A DNA stretch of 64,000 bases, taken from contig BLAL01000028.1 of NCBI GenBank assembly GCA_015698045.1, forward strand, positions 434,001 through 498,000, read 5' to 3'. Below the pieces are notes generated by a model. It was given only the letters and a program-made list of their open reading frames with translations, did no database searches and was not told where the DNA came from. This stretch comes from Rhizophagus clarus (taxonomy: Eukaryota > Glomeromycota > Glomeromycetes > Glomerales > Glomeraceae). Position numbers and translations under genes: made by a program. Below, piece by piece: positions 60,730 to 64,000 of this stretch. Position 1 is the stretch's first letter, and the number at the start of each line of letters is the position of its first letter.

Positions 60730-61680
60730 GTTGCAAAACTTTTTATTAAAACACTTCAAAAAAAAGTTTTGAATGTCTTTATCAAAATTAATTAATCATT
60801 TGTTCTTAATTCAAAAAAAGATCCAGTTCTTTTAATGGTTTAATAATAATAAAATGTTAAAAAAATGAGTAATAAAACTTTATAATAAAATGTTAAAAAA
60901 TACCATTTTTTAAATTTGTTTTGATGATGAACTATTAAAAAAGTGTCAAATCTGTTTTTTTTTAAATTTGTTTTGATAAAAAAATGTTAAAATTTCATTT
61001 TTTTAATTCGTTTGATAAAAATTCAGTTTTTATAATTTGTTTAATTATTTTACAAAATAATGGTAAAAACATTTTTTTTTGGATTAATTAATTCATTTTG
61101 ATAAAAAATGATAAAAAGCATTTTTTTTGATCAATTAATTTATATTGATAAAAAATGTTGAAAGCCATTTTTTTTAATTTGGTTTGATAAAAAATGTTAA
61201 AAAACATTTTTTTTTATTCATTTTTGATAATAAAATGGTAAAACCTGTTTAAAAACGTTTTTTAATCCATTTTGAAAAAAAGTTAAAAAACGTCAAAACA
61301 TTTTTTTTTAAATTCATTTTGATATTTTATTGATTCAGTTTGGCAAAAAAAAATTAAACTGTTTTTTATTATTTGGTTTGATAAAAATGATAAAAAATGT
61401 TTTTTTATTTTTTGATTGATTGATTCATATTGATAAAAAATGTTGAAAACTGTTTTTTTTTGATTTAGTCTGATAAAAAAAATGTTAAACCATTTTTTTT
61501 AACTTAGTTTGATAAAAAAATGATAAAAATGTTTCTTTTAATATTAAAAATATTTCTTTTAATGTTAAAAAAATGTTTTTTTTAATTCGGCTTAATAAAA
61601 AAAATGTTAAAAACTTATTTTTTGATTTTTTTATATCATAGTCTGATTTTTTGTTATTTTTTAATTCATTTTAATATAAA
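60730..61680. repeat. Tandem array of ~60-bp units, about fifteen copies
   Basis: The unit AATTCATTTTGATAAAAAAT with GTTAAAAACATTTTTTTT repeats with drift from about 60750 to 61680. Internal inverted halves (AAAATGTT/AACATTTT) let each unit fold. It is flanked on both sides by TGACCTGA-rich zones, the same plan (subterminal words around a central array) as other elements in the window. Confidence 0.65.
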
Positions 61681-63719
61681 AAGTTAACGTTAGAAAATGT
61701 TTTAATAATAAATATCATGTTTTTTAAATTACATAATAATAAATCAGCTAATTCAATAATAATAATAAAATTAGGTTTTACTTTTTAATATTTAATTATA
61801 TTATGCCCAAAATTTAAATGGAATATTTTTAATATAAGAAAACTTCAGATTAATGAATGAGTCAGTCAGGTCAGATCAAAACTGTGACCTGACCTGATAT
61901 CAGGTCATGAATTTGATAATTTGGCCTGGATATTTCAGGTTAACCTGACGGGTCACCCAGATTAATCTTTACCTATTCAGAATTCTAATTCAGACAAATT
62001 GTAATGAATTAATGGATTATATCTGAAAGATCTGTTTAAGTCAGATTTATATTCAGATACTGTTAAATTAGAAACTTTTTTATCTGAATACCTGCTTTTT
62101 ACTAAATAAAGATGCTAATATTGATAGTAAAGATACTAGTACCAATAATAAAGATAAAGATACTAATACTAATAGTAAAGGTAAAGGTGTTAATACTGAT
62201 AATAAAGATAAAAATACTTATGATTTTTATGAATTATATATAATATAGAAGAAGATCAATATTTAAATAGTTTATTTAATAATTATGAATTATATAAAAA
62301 GTAGTTTTTTTTGTAAATTTTATTATTTTTTTATATTTTTTATATGTATTATATATATAATAATTATTTTTATTATAATTTAACTGGGGGGGGAAATTTC
62401 CTTCCCTCATATCACATGATTTATATGCCACATTATTTTTTTTTCTTTAGAAACTTGACACTAAGAAAAAAAATATTTTTAACTTAAAGTTTTTTATTCA
62501 AAATAATAAAATTTTATTTATAAACTGTTAAAAATACTAAAACAATTTAATAATTTAAGAGTTCACATGTTTTATTGATTAAAAATATTTATTTCTTAAC
62601 AATAAGATGAAGAGTTGTTACAATAAAAAAAAGAACAAGGAATAAAAATATTAATGAAATAAGTCATCCATCTTGGGCTTTGGCCCAAGAGGGAGATGAC
62701 GGGTGTCACTCCCCTATACATCTCAACTCTGTTGGAACCTATCTGCTATACCTGATCTTCTATCAAGTTAGCCTCTCAGCACCTTTACAGTGCATCTCTA
62801 ATAATACCATAAAAAAATATCATATCCCCTGATATAAACTTCTATATATATTCCTAGTACCATCCTAGTATTAATCCTCCGACCAGAAAACATCAAATAA
62901 TCATTAAAACAATGAAATAAAGCCAAAATCATATACAACATCAGTGTGGTCTAATGGTCTAAAGACAATTTCCAAAAATATTACCCAACTCCAGACACCA
63001 TATACATATATACCTATATATAATGCTCAAAATATAAAACTTTTTGGAAAAATTTCTCAGACCAAAGGACCAGATCCAAAAGTATCAATTTTACATTTCT
63101 AAAGCCTTTAGAATACCAATTTCACTATTAACCTAGTCCAAAAAAGATCCAAAAAAGATTCTAAGAAAAATTTTGCTTCTTAGACCAAAATATTGGATAT
63201 ATATAGCATTACTTCTAGGTCAATGATCCTGGTCTAAACTCCTATATATATCCCCATACGGTTATTGGTCCTCAACCTGAAGGTGGCTATATTGCAGGAT
63301 CTGCTTATACCAGATACTTATGCATACAAATATACCCAAAAAAAATTGTAATTAAACATAGTCAATATATAGGTATCCAAAAAAAAAATTAAACAAAGCT
63401 TCTACTAAAGTATCTAACTAACAATGAGTAACCAAAGCTAGTGCTCTGTACGGGTCAGGTTGGGTCAGATTTGAGGAGATGCTCAAATTTGACTCATATA
63501 TTCATGTAACCTGACTCAAATTTTTGGGTCGGTCAACTATATAATAACCTGAACTTGACTCAACCTGACTGTAGCTTAACTCGAATAACCTGAGTTGAAC
63601 CTGAATTTATATGAATTTTTTTATGATTGGCAAAACAATAGTAAAATTAATTAACAAGTTATACAATATATTTTACTACATACTTTAATGATTTTTTTTT
63701 ATTTATTCAATTTAAAATT
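61681..63719. other. AT-rich region with a hairpin and TGACCTGA words, no gene
   Basis: A strong hairpin at 62663-62700 (TCATCCATCTTGGGC against GCCCAAGAGGGAGATGA). 62700-63430 is less AT-rich, without a frame, and looks like a retroelement untranslated region. 63445-63605 repeats TGACTCAACCTGA-like words. Confidence 0.45.
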
Positions 63720-64000
63720 GATTGGTCTAAATCCCTTTCATGACCACCAAGATTTCAAATACATACATGTTCGAATAGTATGTGTTTTAAGGCTGCTTCT
63801 TTTTGCTACTATTAGATCTGCCCTATCAGAAAATATTTGTTTTACTGGAACACTTGTAGTTTGAATAAAATCAGTTTATCAGTTAATGTTTAATAATATT
63901 ATTAATTAATTATATGCAATAAACGTATTTACCTGTAATAGCAAGATAATCTCTAGCCATTTTGGCTAAGTTTGGAAATGTTACTTCATGAGCCTAGAAA
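63720..64000 (-). pseudogene. hAT transposase C-terminus, runs off the window
   Basis: The minus strand reads AHEVTFPNLAKMARDYLAIT (about 63990-63935), a GTAAAT donor, a spacer, and from about 63860 SVPVKQIFSDRADLIVAKRS, then LKTHTIRTCMYLKSWW and stop. This is the hAT dimerisation region with the SVPVERxFS-type signature. The two pieces do not join in frame at the visible ACAG/acceptor pair, so it is probably decayed. The N-terminal part lies outside the window. Confidence 0.75.

Noticed and set aside
62945-63005. tRNA-like or SINE head (TGGTCTAATGGT with a possible D-stem)
   Set aside because: An A-box-like string and a GTCT/AGAC stem are present, but no convincing B box, T-arm or acceptor stem follows.

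Overview
The window reads as a chromosomal segment of an arbuscular mycorrhizal fungus, most likely Rhizophagus (Glomeromycotina). The DNA is extremely AT-rich. Host genes are split by many 50-100 nt GT-AG introns. Several repetitive protein families recognisable as Rhizophagus-type are present: a gene family carrying a short 'HRYLTKL' block, a DDE-like element family with a 'KTTIDSHHAA' block, hAT relics, and a Cys-rich/SAM protein. The species call rests on recalled family resemblance, not on a search.

Host genes form two islands plus one outlier. At the left edge is a five-exon Rhizophagus-type gene of unknown function (264-2225, minus). At 8.0-12.0 kb are a PFK26-like 6-phosphofructo-2-kinase and, 182 bp downstream, a mitochondrial rRNA 2'-O-ribose methyltransferase (MRM1-like). 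At 34.2-41.3 kb are a DED1/DDX3-like DEAD-box helicase, a peroxisomal dienoyl-CoA isomerase (ECH1-like, C-terminal SKL), and a convergent GRR1-like F-box/LRR protein. I reconstructed all of these exon by exon; every model closes in frame.

Most of the rest is transposon-derived, and several elements can be delimited by terminal inverted repeats (TIRs) plus target-site duplications (TSDs): a MULE-like MITE (10-bp TSD), hAT-type elements at 12.0, 47.8 and 58.6 kb (perfect 8-bp TSDs), two elements with 3-bp TSDs and CAC- termini (16.0-19.9 and 22.3-25.5 kb, CACTA/EnSpm-like), TA-flanked elements at 31.8, 43.4 and 49.5 kb, and two target-primed retroelement insertions (18- and 19-bp TSDs). The 49.5-53.0 kb element holds a broken DD34E Tc1/mariner transposase and, facing it, a second gene with a Cys-rich N-terminus and a SAM-like C-terminus. 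Degenerate hAT transposases lie at 46.7-47.0, 56.2-59.7 and 63.7-64.0 kb, and a DDE-like family at 13.5-14.6 and 26.2-29.2 kb.

The most unusual feature is a recurring module: a tandem array of tiny exon-like segments (about 25-50 nt), each bounded by a poly-T/TAG acceptor and a GTAAGT donor, and separated by about 60-90 nt intron-like spacers carrying a palindromic GAAACGTTAnTAACGTTTC-type core that contains a TACTAAC branch-site-like string. These arrays occur at 15.5-16.0 + 19.9-21.4 kb (one array split by an insertion), 18.1-19.2 kb, 23.0-24.6 kb and 48.2-48.8 kb. At least three sit inside separate bounded elements of apparently different superfamilies. In the cleanest array the exons are 39, 45 or 48 nt (all multiples of three) and mostly keep one open frame. 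Two further oddities are a 2.35-kb near-complete palindrome (43.4-45.8 kb) inside a retroelement relic, and a 1.6-kb polypurine tract built of about 420-bp higher-order repeats.
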